64,000 bases of DNA. Origin: JANQRA01 sp035550735 (GTDB lineage: Bacteria; Actinomycetota; Acidimicrobiia; Spongiisociales; ZC4RG35). The position numbers and the translations under genes were made by a program. Below are positions 41,209 through 50,447 of this stretch, one piece after another; the stretch's first letter is position 1, and each line of letters begins with the position of its first letter. The notes under the pieces are model-generated. The model was given only the letters and a program-made list of their open reading frames with translations. It had not been told where the DNA came from and searched no databases. The stretch spans positions 1-64,000 of the forward strand of contig DASZOM010000001.1 of the NCBI GenBank assembly GCA_035550735.1, in the 5' to 3' direction.

Positions 41209-41729
41209 CGGTTACGCGACATTATCCAGCCGCGCACCGTCTCAGTTGGCTTTGGCGGCTCGTCCGCCCGGTTCAGGAGATCCCAAACGGGCTCGGAGAT
41301 GCTCTCCGGCCGGGCGCCGTGATGATGCAGGGCGAAATCGACGGCCAGGGAGGGCGCCCCGGCCATCGCCAGCTCGTGTGCGCCGATGATTCCGTGGTCC
41401 CGGTAGGCGCGCATCCGTTCACTCAGCGGGAGGCGCAACTTGATCGCCACCGAGGCCAGCGATCGGCCGACCACCCCGAGGCGGGAATGTCTCTTCCCGA
41501 TGTCGTGAACCAGAGCGGCGACGATGAGGTCGGCGGCCGCCCCCTCGGGCTCGAGGCTGGTCGCCGCCTCGTACCCATGACGCTGATCGGCCGGGGGTTG
41601 GGCGAAGAACAGCTCGGAAATCGGGGGTTGGAACCACTCTCGCACCTGCTGCTCCTCGCCAGGGGTCAACTCCCTGGCGGTGGCTACGTCGAGCAAACGG
41701 GCGAAGAGATGGGCCGGGGATCCCGGCAA
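41205..41729 (-). CDS. HD-domain protein
   Basis: A 174-aa protein with an HD phosphohydrolase core: LIVAALVHDIGKRHSRLGVVG (His-Asp pair), then GIIGAHELAMAG and VDFALHHHGARPE with further His. It probably acts on a nucleotide or phosphoester. No ATG fits: the frame is open through the upstream gene, so TTG 41729, 2 nt after the dksA-like stop, is the best start. The stop overlaps scpA by ATGA. The true substrate is unknown. Confidence 0.8.
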   Translation of the reverse strand: MPGSPAHLFARLLDVATARELTPGEEQQVREWFQPPISELFFAQPPADQRHGYEAATSLEPEGAAADLIVAALVHDIGKRHSRLGVVGRSLASVAIKLRLPLSERMRAYRDHGIIGAHELAMAGAPSLAVDFALHHHGARPESISEPVWDLLNRADEPPKPTETVRGWIMSRNR

Positions 41730-41730
41730 G

Positions 41731-42081
41731 TCAGGAGGCGGCCTTCGTCTTGCAGTCCACGCAGAGGACCGAGGCCGGCCTGAATTCGAGACGGGCGGCA
41801 CCGATCTCGTTCCCGCATCGGTCACAGGTGCCATACGTCCCGGCCTCGATGTGGGCCAAGGCGTTGTCGATATCGTCGAGCTGGCTCTTCAGGGACTCGA
41901 CCAGGCCCAGAACCTCGGTGCGCTCGGCGGTGATCGATGCGGCATCGGCGAAACTGCCTCCGAAGTCGATGTCGGAGCGCAGATCTCCGGACTCGGCCGC
42001 GCCCAGCTCGTCGAGCTGGTGGACCAGCCGGATTCGCTCCTCACGAAGCGCCTTTTCTGCACCGGCGATGTCGAGCGCCAT
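41731..42081 (-). CDS. DksA/TraR-type zinc-finger protein
   Basis: A 116-aa protein. A coiled-coil N-terminal half (about 5-75) is followed by LAHIEAGTYGTCDRCGNEIGAARLEFRPASVLCVDC, the DksA/TraR C4 zinc finger (CDRC and CVDC). In proteobacteria DksA binds the RNA polymerase secondary channel; actinobacterial short homologues are less studied. It shares one base with xerD (TAATG) and ends 2 nt before the HD gene. Confidence 0.92.
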   Translation of the reverse strand: MALDIAGAEKALREERIRLVHQLDELGAAESGDLRSDIDFGGSFADAASITAERTEVLGLVESLKSQLDDIDNALAHIEAGTYGTCDRCGNEIGAARLEFRPASVLCVDCKTKAAS

Positions 42082-42962
42082 TACCTACTCCTTGGGTGTG
42101 CCTCGACGTAGATCTCCATCACGTGGGCGGGACTGACCCGGGTGTACACCTGAGTCGTGCTAATCGTAGCGTGACCCAGGATCTCCTGGACTGTCCTGAG
42201 GTCGGCCCCGGCCTCGACCATGTGGGTTGCCGCCGAATGACGAAGTACGTGTGGCGACACTCTACCGGGGTCGATCCCGGCCACAACGGCGTGTTTCTTG
42301 ACGATGTCGAAGGCCCCTTGTCTGCTCAGCCGGCGCCCCCGCAGGTTCAGGAACAGCGGGTCTCCGGCGACATCACGCCGCACGAGGCTCATCCGGTCGG
42401 GCAGCCAGCGCCCGATCGCCTCGATGGCCTTCCTTCCCAGAGGGACGACACGCTGCTTCGATCCCTTGCCGGTGACCCGGACCACTCGCTCGTCCAGGTC
42501 GAGATGGCCGAGATCCACCCCCACCGCCTCGGAGACGCGAGCCCCTGTCCCGTAGAGGAGCTCGAGAAGGGCGCTGTCCCGTCTCGAGGCCGGGTCGGCA
42601 CTCCCCGGTGACTCCACGAGGGCGATCGCCTCTTCGATGGTCAGGGCCTTGGGGAAGGGGTCCGGCCGGCGCGGGGAATCGAGGAGGACGGTCGGGTCGT
42701 CCGGCCACATCTCCTCGGCGACCAGGAAGCGGTGCAGCCCGCGCACCGAGGCGACCTTGCGCGCCAGGGTGGAATCGGCCAGCCCTCGGCCGCGCAGCAT
42801 CGTCACGAAGGCGTCGACTGCGTGTGCGTCGGGTGTGCGGCCCTCGAGGTACTCGAGATACTGCTCCAGGTCACGGCGGTAGGCGGCAACGGTGTTCCTC
42901 GCCAGGCCCCGCTCCACCCGCAGGGACACCAGGTACTCGTCGATCCCGTCGCGGACCGACAT
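42081..42962 (-). CDS. xerD: Tyrosine recombinase XerD
   Basis: A 293-aa site-specific recombinase that resolves chromosome dimers. The SAM-like N-terminal domain (about 5-90) has RNTVAAYRRDLEQYLEYL. Catalytic residues appear in order: Arg in YGTGARVSEAVG, Lys in VTGKGSKQRVVPLG, HxxR in HVLRHSAATHM, His in ILGHATISTTQ and Tyr in VYTRV. The location among pyrG, ald and scpA marks it as the housekeeping enzyme, not a mobile integrase. ATG 42962 was chosen; a GTG at 42977 that overlaps the ald stop is possible. Confidence 0.94.
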   Translation of the reverse strand: MSVRDGIDEYLVSLRVERGLARNTVAAYRRDLEQYLEYLEGRTPDAHAVDAFVTMLRGRGLADSTLARKVASVRGLHRFLVAEEMWPDDPTVLLDSPRRPDPFPKALTIEEAIALVESPGSADPASRRDSALLELLYGTGARVSEAVGVDLGHLDLDERVVRVTGKGSKQRVVPLGRKAIEAIGRWLPDRMSLVRRDVAGDPLFLNLRGRRLSRQGAFDIVKKHAVVAGIDPGRVSPHVLRHSAATHMVEAGADLRTVQEILGHATISTTQVYTRVSPAHVMEIYVEAHPRSR

Positions 42963-42973
42963 CCTGGGCCCGC

Positions 42974-44095
42974 TCACCAGCCGGCGAGGGCCTCCAACGC
43001 GGGCACGTGGTCCACCCCCAGACTCGACGCCACCGCCGGATGACACACCTTGTCGCCGACGATGTTGACTCCTGCGGCAAGCTCGGGATGCGACCTCACC
43101 GCGCCGGCAACACCCTCTTCGGCCATCATGACCGCATAGCGGAGGGTGGCGTTGGTCAGGGCGTAGGTCGAGGTGTGCGGCACCGCACCGGGGATGTTGC
43201 CCACCGCGTAGTGCAACACGTCGTGCATCTCGTAGACGGGCTCGGAGTGGGTGGTCTCCCGGGAAGTGGCGAAGCAGCCCCCCTGGTCGATGGCGACATC
43301 GACGAGCACGGCCCCCTGCTTCATCGACCGGACCATGTCCTCTGTCACGAGCTTGGGAGCCGAGGCGCCAGGCACGAGCACCGTCCCGATCACCAGATCT
43401 GCACCGAGGACCTGCTCCTCCAAGGTCAGCTTGTTGGAGTGCAGGGTGACGATCCGGCCCTGATAGACCGAGTCGAGCCAACGCAGCTTGTTGATGTCGT
43501 TGTCGAGCACCACCACGTCGCCCTGCATTCCCATGGCGATCACGGCGGCGTTGCTGCCTGCCATCCCCCCGCCGATGACGACGACCTTGGCCGGACTCAC
43601 CCCGGCAGCGCCCCCCAACAGGATGCCCCGGCCGCCCTGTGACTTCTCGAGGAAGTAGGCGCCGGCCTGGGTCGCCATTCGCCCGGCGATCTCCGACATC
43701 GGGGCGAGCAGTGGGAGCGAGCGGTCGGGAAGCTGGACCGTCTCGTATGCGATGGCGACGATTCCGCGCTCCGTCAGTCCGGCGGCGAGCCCGGGATAGG
43801 CGGCGAGATGCAGGTAGGTGAAGAGGATCTGGCCCTCGCGGAACATCTCCACCTCACGACTCTGCGGCTCCTTGACCTTCAGGATCATGTCGGCCTCGGC
43901 GAAGATCGCCGTGGCGTCCCCGACGATGGTTGCTCCCTGGGCCTCGTACTCGTCGTCGTGGATCGTGGAGCCGTCACCCGCACCCTTCTCCACGATGACC
44001 CGGTGCCCGCGGTCGGTCAGCTCGCGCACACCGATCGGGGTGATGGCGACTCGGTGCTCCTCGGTCTTGATCTCCCGGGGCACTCCGACGATCAA
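42974..44095 (-). CDS. ald: Alanine dehydrogenase
   Basis: A 373-aa NAD-dependent enzyme interconverting alanine and pyruvate plus ammonia. The N-terminal domain starts IVGVPREIKTEEHRVAITP, the catalytic region includes ATIVGDATAIFAEADMILKVKEPQ, and the NAD fold shows VVVIGGGMAGSNAAVIAMGM and VLVPGASAPKLVT, with VDVAIDQGGCFATSRETTH. It overlaps pyrG by ATGA at its start and xerD at its end region. Confidence 0.96.
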   Translation of the reverse strand: MIVGVPREIKTEEHRVAITPIGVRELTDRGHRVIVEKGAGDGSTIHDDEYEAQGATIVGDATAIFAEADMILKVKEPQSREVEMFREGQILFTYLHLAAYPGLAAGLTERGIVAIAYETVQLPDRSLPLLAPMSEIAGRMATQAGAYFLEKSQGGRGILLGGAAGVSPAKVVVIGGGMAGSNAAVIAMGMQGDVVVLDNDINKLRWLDSVYQGRIVTLHSNKLTLEEQVLGADLVIGTVLVPGASAPKLVTEDMVRSMKQGAVLVDVAIDQGGCFATSRETTHSEPVYEMHDVLHYAVGNIPGAVPHTSTYALTNATLRYAVMMAEEGVAGAVRSHPELAAGVNIVGDKVCHPAVASSLGVDHVPALEALAGW

Positions 44096-45792
44096 GTGAC
44101 CACTCTGCTTTCAGCCGTCCGCAGCGCCATCCGTCGCGCCCGATTCTCCGCCGCCGCCTCCACCAGCCCCCGGAACAGCGGGTGAGGGTCGTCGGGGCGT
44201 GAGCGGAACTCGGGATGCGCCTGGGTGGCGAGGAAGTAGGGGTGGTCGATCAGCTCGATGTACTCGACCAGGTTGTCATCGGGCGACAGACCGGAGAGGC
44301 GCATTCCCGCCGATTCGAGGTCCTTGCGGTAGCGGTTGTTGACCTCCCATCGATGGCGATGCCGCTCGTAGACAAGCTCCTTGCCGTACACCGCCCTCAC
44401 CTTGGAGCCCTCGGCGAGCTTCGCCGCGTAGAGACCGAGCCGCATGGTGCCCCCCATGTCCTCGACCTCCTCCTGACTCGCCATCAGGTCGATGACCGGG
44501 TCGGGGGTCGAGGGGTCGAACTCGGTGCTGTTGGCCTCGCTCAGCCCGAGCACCGAGCGGGCGAACTCGATCACCGCGCATTGCAGCCCAAGACACAGCC
44601 CGAGCAGGGGAAGGTCGTTCTCCCGGGAATAGCGGATCGCCTGGATCTTGCCCTCCACGCCCCGGTAGCCGAACCCACCCGGGATCACCACACCGTCCAG
44701 GTCCTCGAGATAGGAGTCGCTCAGCAGCCCGGTGAGCTCGTCGGAGGGAACCCAGCGGAGATCGAGACGCAGGCCGAGCGCCGCCGCACCGTGCCGGAGT
44801 GATTCCACCACGGACAGGTAGGCGTCGGGGAGGTCGACGTACTTGCCCACGATGCCGATGGTCACGCTCTCGGTAGCCGAGGCTGCACGATGGACCATGG
44901 CCCGCCATGCCTCGAGGTTGGGTGGCCCGGTGACCAGCCCGAGCCGGTCACACACCACATCATCGAGACCGCCGGAGTGGAGCACCAGAGGGACCTCGTA
45001 GATGTCGGGTGAGTCGGGGGCCGCGATCACCGCCCTCGGCTCGACGTCGCAGAACAGGCTGATCTTCTTGCGGGCCGACTCGTCGATGTCGCGGTCGGAG
45101 CGGACGATGATCACGTCGGGATGGATGCCCTTGGAGCGAAGCTCGGCCACCGAGTGCTGGGTGGGCTTGGTCTTCAGCTCCTCCGAGGTGGAGATGTACG
45201 GGACCAAGGTGACATGGACGAACATCACGTTCGTCCGCCCGATCTCGTTGCCGAACTGCCGGATCGCCTCGAGGAAGGGGAGGCTCTCGATGTCGCCCAC
45301 AGTGCCACCGACCTCGGTGATGACCACGTCGACGTCGTGGCCGCCGACACGACGGATGCGATCCTTTATCTCGTTGGTCACGTGCGGGATCACCTGCACC
45401 GTGTCGCCCAGATAGTCGCCGCGCCGCTCCTTCTGGATCACGGAGAGATAGACCGACCCGGTGGTGACGTTCGAGCTGCGGCGGAGATTCTCCCCGGTGA
45501 ACCTCTCGTAGTGACCCAGGTCGAGGTCGGTCTCACCACCGTCGTCGGTGACGAACACCTCGCCGTGCTGGAAGGGGTTCATGGTGCCGGGGTCGACATT
45601 GATGTATGGGTCGAGCTTCTGGTTGACGACCCTCAGCCCGCGCGACTTGAGCAGCCGGCCCAGCGAGGCGGCGGTGATTCCCTTGCCGAGACTGGAGACC
45701 ACACCGCCCGTCACGAAGAGATACTTGGTGTGGTTGGAGGGGGTGGCGGGCTCTTCCGGCGCTGGCTCTTGTCGGAAAAGTGGCCCGTCCAT
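44092..45792 (-). CDS. pyrG: CTP synthase
   Basis: A 566-aa glutamine-dependent enzyme converting UTP to CTP. The synthase domain (1-270) has FVTGGVVSSLGKGITAASLGRLLK, LDPYINVDPGTMNPFQHGEVFVTDDG and EVGGTVGDIESLPFLEAIRQ. The glutaminase domain has the catalytic Cys in LGLCLGLQCAVIEFAR and the His-Glu pair in QAHPEFRSRP. ATG 45792 was chosen; a GTG at 45813 adds seven residues. A 39-bp gap separates it from recN; a TACTGT -10-like box lies 11 nt before the ATG. Confidence 0.96.
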   Translation of the reverse strand: MDGPLFRQEPAPEEPATPSNHTKYLFVTGGVVSSLGKGITAASLGRLLKSRGLRVVNQKLDPYINVDPGTMNPFQHGEVFVTDDGGETDLDLGHYERFTGENLRRSSNVTTGSVYLSVIQKERRGDYLGDTVQVIPHVTNEIKDRIRRVGGHDVDVVITEVGGTVGDIESLPFLEAIRQFGNEIGRTNVMFVHVTLVPYISTSEELKTKPTQHSVAELRSKGIHPDVIIVRSDRDIDESARKKISLFCDVEPRAVIAAPDSPDIYEVPLVLHSGGLDDVVCDRLGLVTGPPNLEAWRAMVHRAASATESVTIGIVGKYVDLPDAYLSVVESLRHGAAALGLRLDLRWVPSDELTGLLSDSYLEDLDGVVIPGGFGYRGVEGKIQAIRYSRENDLPLLGLCLGLQCAVIEFARSVLGLSEANSTEFDPSTPDPVIDLMASQEEVEDMGGTMRLGLYAAKLAEGSKVRAVYGKELVYERHRHRWEVNNRYRKDLESAGMRLSGLSPDDNLVEYIELIDHPYFLATQAHPEFRSRPDDPHPLFRGLVEAAAENRARRMALRTAESRVVT

Positions 45793-45831
45793 GACGGAAT
45801 GCCACAGTAGCACCCCCGAGGGCAGATGCCG

Positions 45832-47427
45832 CTATTTGGCCGCGGTTGCGAGGAGCTCCTCGGCAGCGGACCTTCCGGCCTCGCTCTCGGGCAGCCCGGC
45901 CAGCATCCGGCTGATCTCGGTGACCCGGTCGGGGCCGCCGACACGACGAACCGTGGCGGCCCCACCTTCGACTCTCTCCACCATGAAGTGGGTGTCGGCC
46001 TGGGCTGCCACCTGAGGGAGATGGGTGACACAGAGCACCTGTGAGGTCTGCGCCAGCCGTGCGATCTTGCGACCCATCTCGAGGGCGGTCCGGCCGCCGA
46101 TCCCCGTGTCCACCTCGTCGAAGACGATCGTGGCTGCCGTGGCGCTGCGAGTGGCGAGACGGAGAGCCAGGACCAGCCGGGAGAGCTCACCCCCCGACGC
46201 AACCGTGGCAACCGGGCCCGGATCGAGACGGGAGTCGGAGGCGAAGCGGAGCTCGATGCGGTCCGCCCCTGACGGGCCGGGTTCGACGGCGATGAGAGCC
46301 AGCTCGACGATCGCGCCAGCCAAGCCGAGATCGGCGAGATGTGCCGTCATCTCTGACGCCACCGCCTCGCAGGTGTGACGCCGGGCCGCGCTGAAGTGGC
46401 CCGCCGTATCGCTCACCTTGCGACGCGCCTCCTTGAGGACGGTCTCGATGCGCTCGGCCTCGCCGATCAGGCCCTCCAACTCGTCGACACGGGCCATCAC
46501 TCGCTCCCCGAAGCCGATCACCTCCTCGAGCGTGCGTCCGTATTTCCTCTTGAGATCGCCGAGCACGGTGAGCCGGGCCTCGAGCTCCTCGAGGGCGGTC
46601 GGGTCGGTATCCAGGTGATCGAGGGCGTCGCGTGCCCCACGTCCCACTCCAGCTACCACCTCGGCCATGGCCTCGGCCTCCGATGCGAGCGAGGCGAGCC
46701 TGGGGTCGAGCCCGGCTGCCTTGCGCATCCTGGCAACGATCTCCCCCGCCACCTCGGTCAGCTGTTCGGCGAGCGAGCCCGTCTCGACGAGGTGATCGGA
46801 GATCTCCTCGACGTTGCGAAGCCGGGACACGGAAGCTTCCAGCTCCTCGTCGAGACCGGGGCTCAGTCCGGCGCCGGAGATCTCCCTGGCTTGGTATCTG
46901 GCGAGATCGAGCTCCCGCGCCAGCTCGATCGGGTCCCCGCCGATGGCGGCATGACGGGCCAGCGCCGTCTGCAACCGGTCCCAGGTGTCGGTGTATGCCT
47001 CACGGGCCTTTCGCCCCTCGTCGTCCAACGCCGCGTCGACCAGCTGGAGGAGATGGCTGGATCGATTGAGGGATAGCTGGTCGTGCTGGCCGACGATCTC
47101 GACCTGAGCGCCGAGACGCTCGGCGAGGGTGGCCGCGGAGACGATCGATCCCTCCAGATGGGCCCGGCTCCGACCCTCTCGGGGGATCGTTCTGGTCACT
47201 CCCACTTCTTCCTCTCCGATCTGAAACAGACCGTCGACGCAGGCTGCCTCCCCATAGGGGCCAACTCCGGCCTCGTCGACACGGCCACCGAGGAGCAGGC
47301 GAAGCCCGCCGAGGAGCAAGGTCTTCCCGGCGCCGGTCTCGCCGGTGATGACGGTGAATCCGGGCGACGGGTCGATGGCCGCCTCCTCGATCACCCCCAG
47401 GTTCGACACACGCAGATGCGCCAGCAT
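45832..47427 (-). CDS. recN: DNA repair protein RecN
   Basis: A 531-aa SMC-like ATPase for double-strand break repair. It starts MLAHLRVSNLGVIEEAAID, with Walker A VITGETGAGKTLLLGGL, two coiled-coil arms in the middle (about 160-370), and the C-terminal head with LSRLVLALRLATRS, FDEVDTGIGGRTALEMGRKIA and VLCVTHLPQVAAQAD. It shares one base with nadK (TGATG). The nadK-recN pairing is the common actinobacterial order. Confidence 0.95.
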   Translation of the reverse strand: MLAHLRVSNLGVIEEAAIDPSPGFTVITGETGAGKTLLLGGLRLLLGGRVDEAGVGPYGEAACVDGLFQIGEEEVGVTRTIPREGRSRAHLEGSIVSAATLAERLGAQVEIVGQHDQLSLNRSSHLLQLVDAALDDEGRKAREAYTDTWDRLQTALARHAAIGGDPIELARELDLARYQAREISGAGLSPGLDEELEASVSRLRNVEEISDHLVETGSLAEQLTEVAGEIVARMRKAAGLDPRLASLASEAEAMAEVVAGVGRGARDALDHLDTDPTALEELEARLTVLGDLKRKYGRTLEEVIGFGERVMARVDELEGLIGEAERIETVLKEARRKVSDTAGHFSAARRHTCEAVASEMTAHLADLGLAGAIVELALIAVEPGPSGADRIELRFASDSRLDPGPVATVASGGELSRLVLALRLATRSATAATIVFDEVDTGIGGRTALEMGRKIARLAQTSQVLCVTHLPQVAAQADTHFMVERVEGGAATVRRVGGPDRVTEISRMLAGLPESEAGRSAAEELLATAAK

Positions 47428-48200
47428 CACTCCAGCCCGAACTTCTCGCGGACCAGACCGGGGAACGTCCACCCGCCGAAGGTGACGAAACGGGCGGGGA
47501 CAGGCCCGCGGCGAATCGTCACCGAATCGCCTTCCCCCAGCGGGCCGAGAGCCGACTTGTCCACATTGACCCGCACCGGCCTATCGCGGGTCACCGTGGC
47601 CGTGATCGTCGCGTCGGCGGGGATCGCCAAGGGCCGGTCGAACATCGAATGACTGGCCACCGGGGTGAGCACCAGTGCCTCCACCCCGGGATCCACTATC
47701 GGCCCACCGGCCGAGAACGAGTATGCCGTGGAGCCGGTCGGTGTCGCCACGATCAGGCCGTCGGCGCGATAGGTGGTGAAGAGTGTCCCGTCGATGACCA
47801 CCTCGAGACTGATCAGCCGGGTGCTGTCGATCTTCTCCACTACGACGTCGTTGATCCCGACCAGTGGCTCCTGGCCGGTCGAAGCAGAGATGGTGAGCCG
47901 CTCGTCGATCTGGTAGTCACCCGAGACGAGACGCCCGACCACGGTCTCGACCTCGCCGGGATCGGCCTCGGTGAGGAACCCGAGAGTTCCCAGGTTGAAT
48001 CCGAGCACCGGGACGTCCCAGCGCAGCGCGCTGTGCACCGCGGCGAGCATCGTGCCGTCGCCACCCACGGCAAGCACCATGTCCGGCTTGTCGTCGCCCG
48101 ACACCACGGTGGCGCCTGAGGAGGCGATGTGGTCCCCGAGCCGCTCGGCGAATTGCTCGATCTCGGGGCGGCCGGAGCGAATGTGGAGCTCGAAGTTCAA
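47427..48200 (-). CDS. nadK: NAD kinase
   Basis: A 257-aa enzyme making NADP. The ATP/NAD signature is VLAVGGDGTMLAAVHSALRWDVPVLGFNLGTLGFLTE, followed by INDVVVEKIDSTRLISL, YRADGLIVATPTGSTAYSFSAGGPIVDP and ALVLTPVASHSM. The start is TTG 48200, overlapping the upstream stop as TTGA. In M. tuberculosis tlyA lies directly before nadK; no tlyA is present here. Confidence 0.95.
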   Translation of the reverse strand: MNFELHIRSGRPEIEQFAERLGDHIASSGATVVSGDDKPDMVLAVGGDGTMLAAVHSALRWDVPVLGFNLGTLGFLTEADPGEVETVVGRLVSGDYQIDERLTISASTGQEPLVGINDVVVEKIDSTRLISLEVVIDGTLFTTYRADGLIVATPTGSTAYSFSAGGPIVDPGVEALVLTPVASHSMFDRPLAIPADATITATVTRDRPVRVNVDKSALGPLGEGDSVTIRRGPVPARFVTFGGWTFPGLVREKFGLE

Positions 48201-48343
48201 TCTGGCTCTTCTGACTCTTCGAGGAGCCGGCCGAGGATCGCAACCAGCTCGCTGGCCGGCTGGGGAAGGTCGGCGGGGTCGAGCCTCTGTAGCTCCTCGA
48301 TCTTCTCCTCGATCTCGTGGATCAGCTCGGGGGTGAGCTCCAT
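48197..48343 (-). CDS. 48-aa conserved-position small protein
   Basis: A short acidic ORF starting MELTPELIHEIEEKIEEL and ending LGRLLEESEEPD, predicted to be two helices. The ATG lies 8 nt after the HAD gene's stop and the stop overlaps the nadK TTG as TTGA. A comparably small unknown gene (Rv1693) holds the same place between the HAD and nadK genes in M. tuberculosis, which argues for a real gene. The function is unknown. Confidence 0.7.
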   Translation of the reverse strand: MELTPELIHEIEEKIEELQRLDPADLPQPASELVAILGRLLEESEEPD

Positions 48344-48351
48344 GCGACCGA

Positions 48352-49122
48352 TTATGACCGGTCGCCCACCCCGAGCACCAGATCTACGGCCGCGGCGAAA
48401 TCGGCGACGACATGGTCGGCGCCGCCGTTGCCCGCCTCCTCGGCCCCGGTGACCCCGCTGAGCACGAGGATCGAGGTCCAGCCCGCCTGTCCACGGGCCA
48501 GGGCGATGTCGGTGTCGATCCGATCGCCGATCACCCATACCGGTTCGGTGACGCGGGATCGGATCAGCTCAACCATCGGCGGGTGGGGCTTGCCCGCGAC
48601 CTCCGGGGCCCGACCGGAGGCGGTGGCGATGGCGGCCACGATCGCACCGCACCCGGGAGCCATCCCGTGCTCGGTCGGATAGGTCGCATCGGTGTTGGTG
48701 GCGATGAATCTGGCACCGGAGCGAATCGCGGTCATGGCGTCGTGGACCACTTGATAGCTGAGACGACGGGTCAGCCCCACCAGGACCGAACGGGCCTCTG
48801 TGGGGTCGGTGGTGGCCTCGAGCCCGGCGCTCTCCAGCGCATCGACGACGCCGTCCTCCCCCACCAACAGCACCGGGCCGTCCTCTGGGCGGAGCATCTC
48901 CGCCGCGGCGCGTCCCGAGGTGAGCAGCTGCTCGGGTGTGACGGGGACGCCGGTCAGCATGGAGATCTTCTCGGCACCCGCCCGGGGGGAACGCAACGAG
49001 TTGTTGGTTATGTAGAGAACTTCGACCCCGGCCGAGTGGAGCCGGCTCAGCGCACCCGGGACCCCCGCCAGGACCTGGCTGCCCCGGTAGAGGACTCCGT
49101 CGAGATCCGTGAGGACGGTCAA
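48352..49122 (-). CDS. HAD-superfamily phosphatase, NagD-like
   Basis: A 256-aa HAD hydrolase of class IIA. Motif I is TDLDGVLYRGSQVLAG with nucleophile and acid Asp residues, motif II is YITNNSLRSP, motif III includes GKPHPPM and motif IV is WVIGDRIDTDIALARGQAG. A C2-type cap domain lies between motifs II and III. Such enzymes dephosphorylate small phosphoesters; the substrate is unknown. It overlaps the M20 gene's stop by 4 bp. Confidence 0.92.
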   Translation of the reverse strand: MTVLTDLDGVLYRGSQVLAGVPGALSRLHSAGVEVLYITNNSLRSPRAGAEKISMLTGVPVTPEQLLTSGRAAAEMLRPEDGPVLLVGEDGVVDALESAGLEATTDPTEARSVLVGLTRRLSYQVVHDAMTAIRSGARFIATNTDATYPTEHGMAPGCGAIVAAIATASGRAPEVAGKPHPPMVELIRSRVTEPVWVIGDRIDTDIALARGQAGWTSILVLSGVTGAEEAGNGGADHVVADFAAAVDLVLGVGDRS

Positions 49123-50447
49123 CCCTGGAGGAATCTGGCAAGCACCTCTTCGTAGAGGTGGGTGGTGCGTTCGACCGACTCCACCGAGACACGCTCGTCG
49201 TGCCCGTGGAAGAGCGACAGCATCTCGGAGAATCCCATGCGGTCGTCGTAGAGACCGACTCCGTATGCGATCGTTCCCTTCTTCTGCCGCCAGAACCTGG
49301 CGTCGGTGCCCACCGTCATCAGGGTGGGGAGGAGACGCCTGTGACCTTCCAACTTCTCGACGCTGTCGGCGATCGCCTCCCAGAGGGGGTTGTCGATCGG
49401 GCTCACGGTCGCCTCGATGTCCATGAACGGCTCGATCTCGACCTCGTCGCGGGCGCCACCCATCGCCTTGAACAGGTAGGAGTCCACGAACGACCGATCC
49501 ATCCCGGGCAGTGACCTGATGTCGACATTCGCCTTGGCATGGCTGGCGATCACGTTCGACTTGACACCCGCCTGGAGCATGTTCGGCGAGACGGTGAGAT
49601 GTGTGACCGCATGGGCGTAGCGGGCGAAGAGAGGGTCGTTGACCGCCAGTGACTCCAATGCCTGATCGACCCGATCGGGATCCACCAGATCGGCGCGAAG
49701 CTCCTCCGACAGGTCGAGTGTGTCGACGAACTCACGCCATTCCTGCGTGATGGCGACGGGCATCGGCTCCGAGAAGATCCCGTGGACCGCCTCGGCCATC
49801 TTGCGAAGTGCGTTGTCGGTTCCGTAGGGGGCCGAGCCGTGGCCGGGCGTGCCAGAGGAGCGCAGCACGGTCCAGAAGGCACCCTTCTCCCCCGTCGCCA
49901 CGGGTATCGCCTCCTCCCTCGCATAGGAGATCGGTGGATATGCGACCTCGGTCAGCATGAAGTCCACCTCGGCCAGATCCCAACGCTCGTTCACCAGGGC
50001 ACTCGCCCCCAGGGCCCCGCCCGCCTCCTCGTCTGCCAGGGCCGCGAACAGGAGGTCTCCCCGCGGCCGGCGCTCACCGGTGAGATAGGGCTTGGCCGCC
50101 ACCGCCATCGCCGCGGTCACGTTCAGCATGTCCACCGCACCCCGGCCGTAGACCATCCCGTCCACGATCTCGGCCCCGAAGGGGTCGCGACTCCAACCCT
50201 CCGGATCCACCGGGACGACGTCGAGGTGAGGCGCCAGTGCCAGCGAGGGAGCTGCGCGGTCGGAGCCAGGCACTCGATATATCAGCGACTGCCTGCCGGG
50301 CGCGGGCTCGAAGATCTCCCCCTCGACACCGAAGAAGTCGAGAAGGGTCTCGACCGAGCGATGCTCGTGCCCGCTCTCAGGTGTGCCGTCATTGACACAC
50401 TCGTTGCGAATCAGTTGTTGGAGGAGAGGGATCGCATGATCGCTCAT
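49119..50447 (-). CDS. M20-family metallopeptidase
   Basis: A 442-aa zinc-dependent exopeptidase or deacylase. Metal ligands appear in order: LAPHLDVVPVDPEGW (His, Asp), YGRGAVDMLN (bridging Asp) and ALADEEAGGALGAS (Glu pair). An inserted dimerisation domain covers about 195-320, followed by GTDARFWR near the C-terminus. This set matches ArgE/DapE/carboxypeptidase-like M20A enzymes, with no decisive substrate marker. It overlaps the Nudix stop by ATGA. Confidence 0.92.
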   Translation of the reverse strand: MSDHAIPLLQQLIRNECVNDGTPESGHEHRSVETLLDFFGVEGEIFEPAPGRQSLIYRVPGSDRAAPSLALAPHLDVVPVDPEGWSRDPFGAEIVDGMVYGRGAVDMLNVTAAMAVAAKPYLTGERRPRGDLLFAALADEEAGGALGASALVNERWDLAEVDFMLTEVAYPPISYAREEAIPVATGEKGAFWTVLRSSGTPGHGSAPYGTDNALRKMAEAVHGIFSEPMPVAITQEWREFVDTLDLSEELRADLVDPDRVDQALESLAVNDPLFARYAHAVTHLTVSPNMLQAGVKSNVIASHAKANVDIRSLPGMDRSFVDSYLFKAMGGARDEVEIEPFMDIEATVSPIDNPLWEAIADSVEKLEGHRRLLPTLMTVGTDARFWRQKKGTIAYGVGLYDDRMGFSEMLSLFHGHDERVSVESVERTTHLYEEVLARFLQG

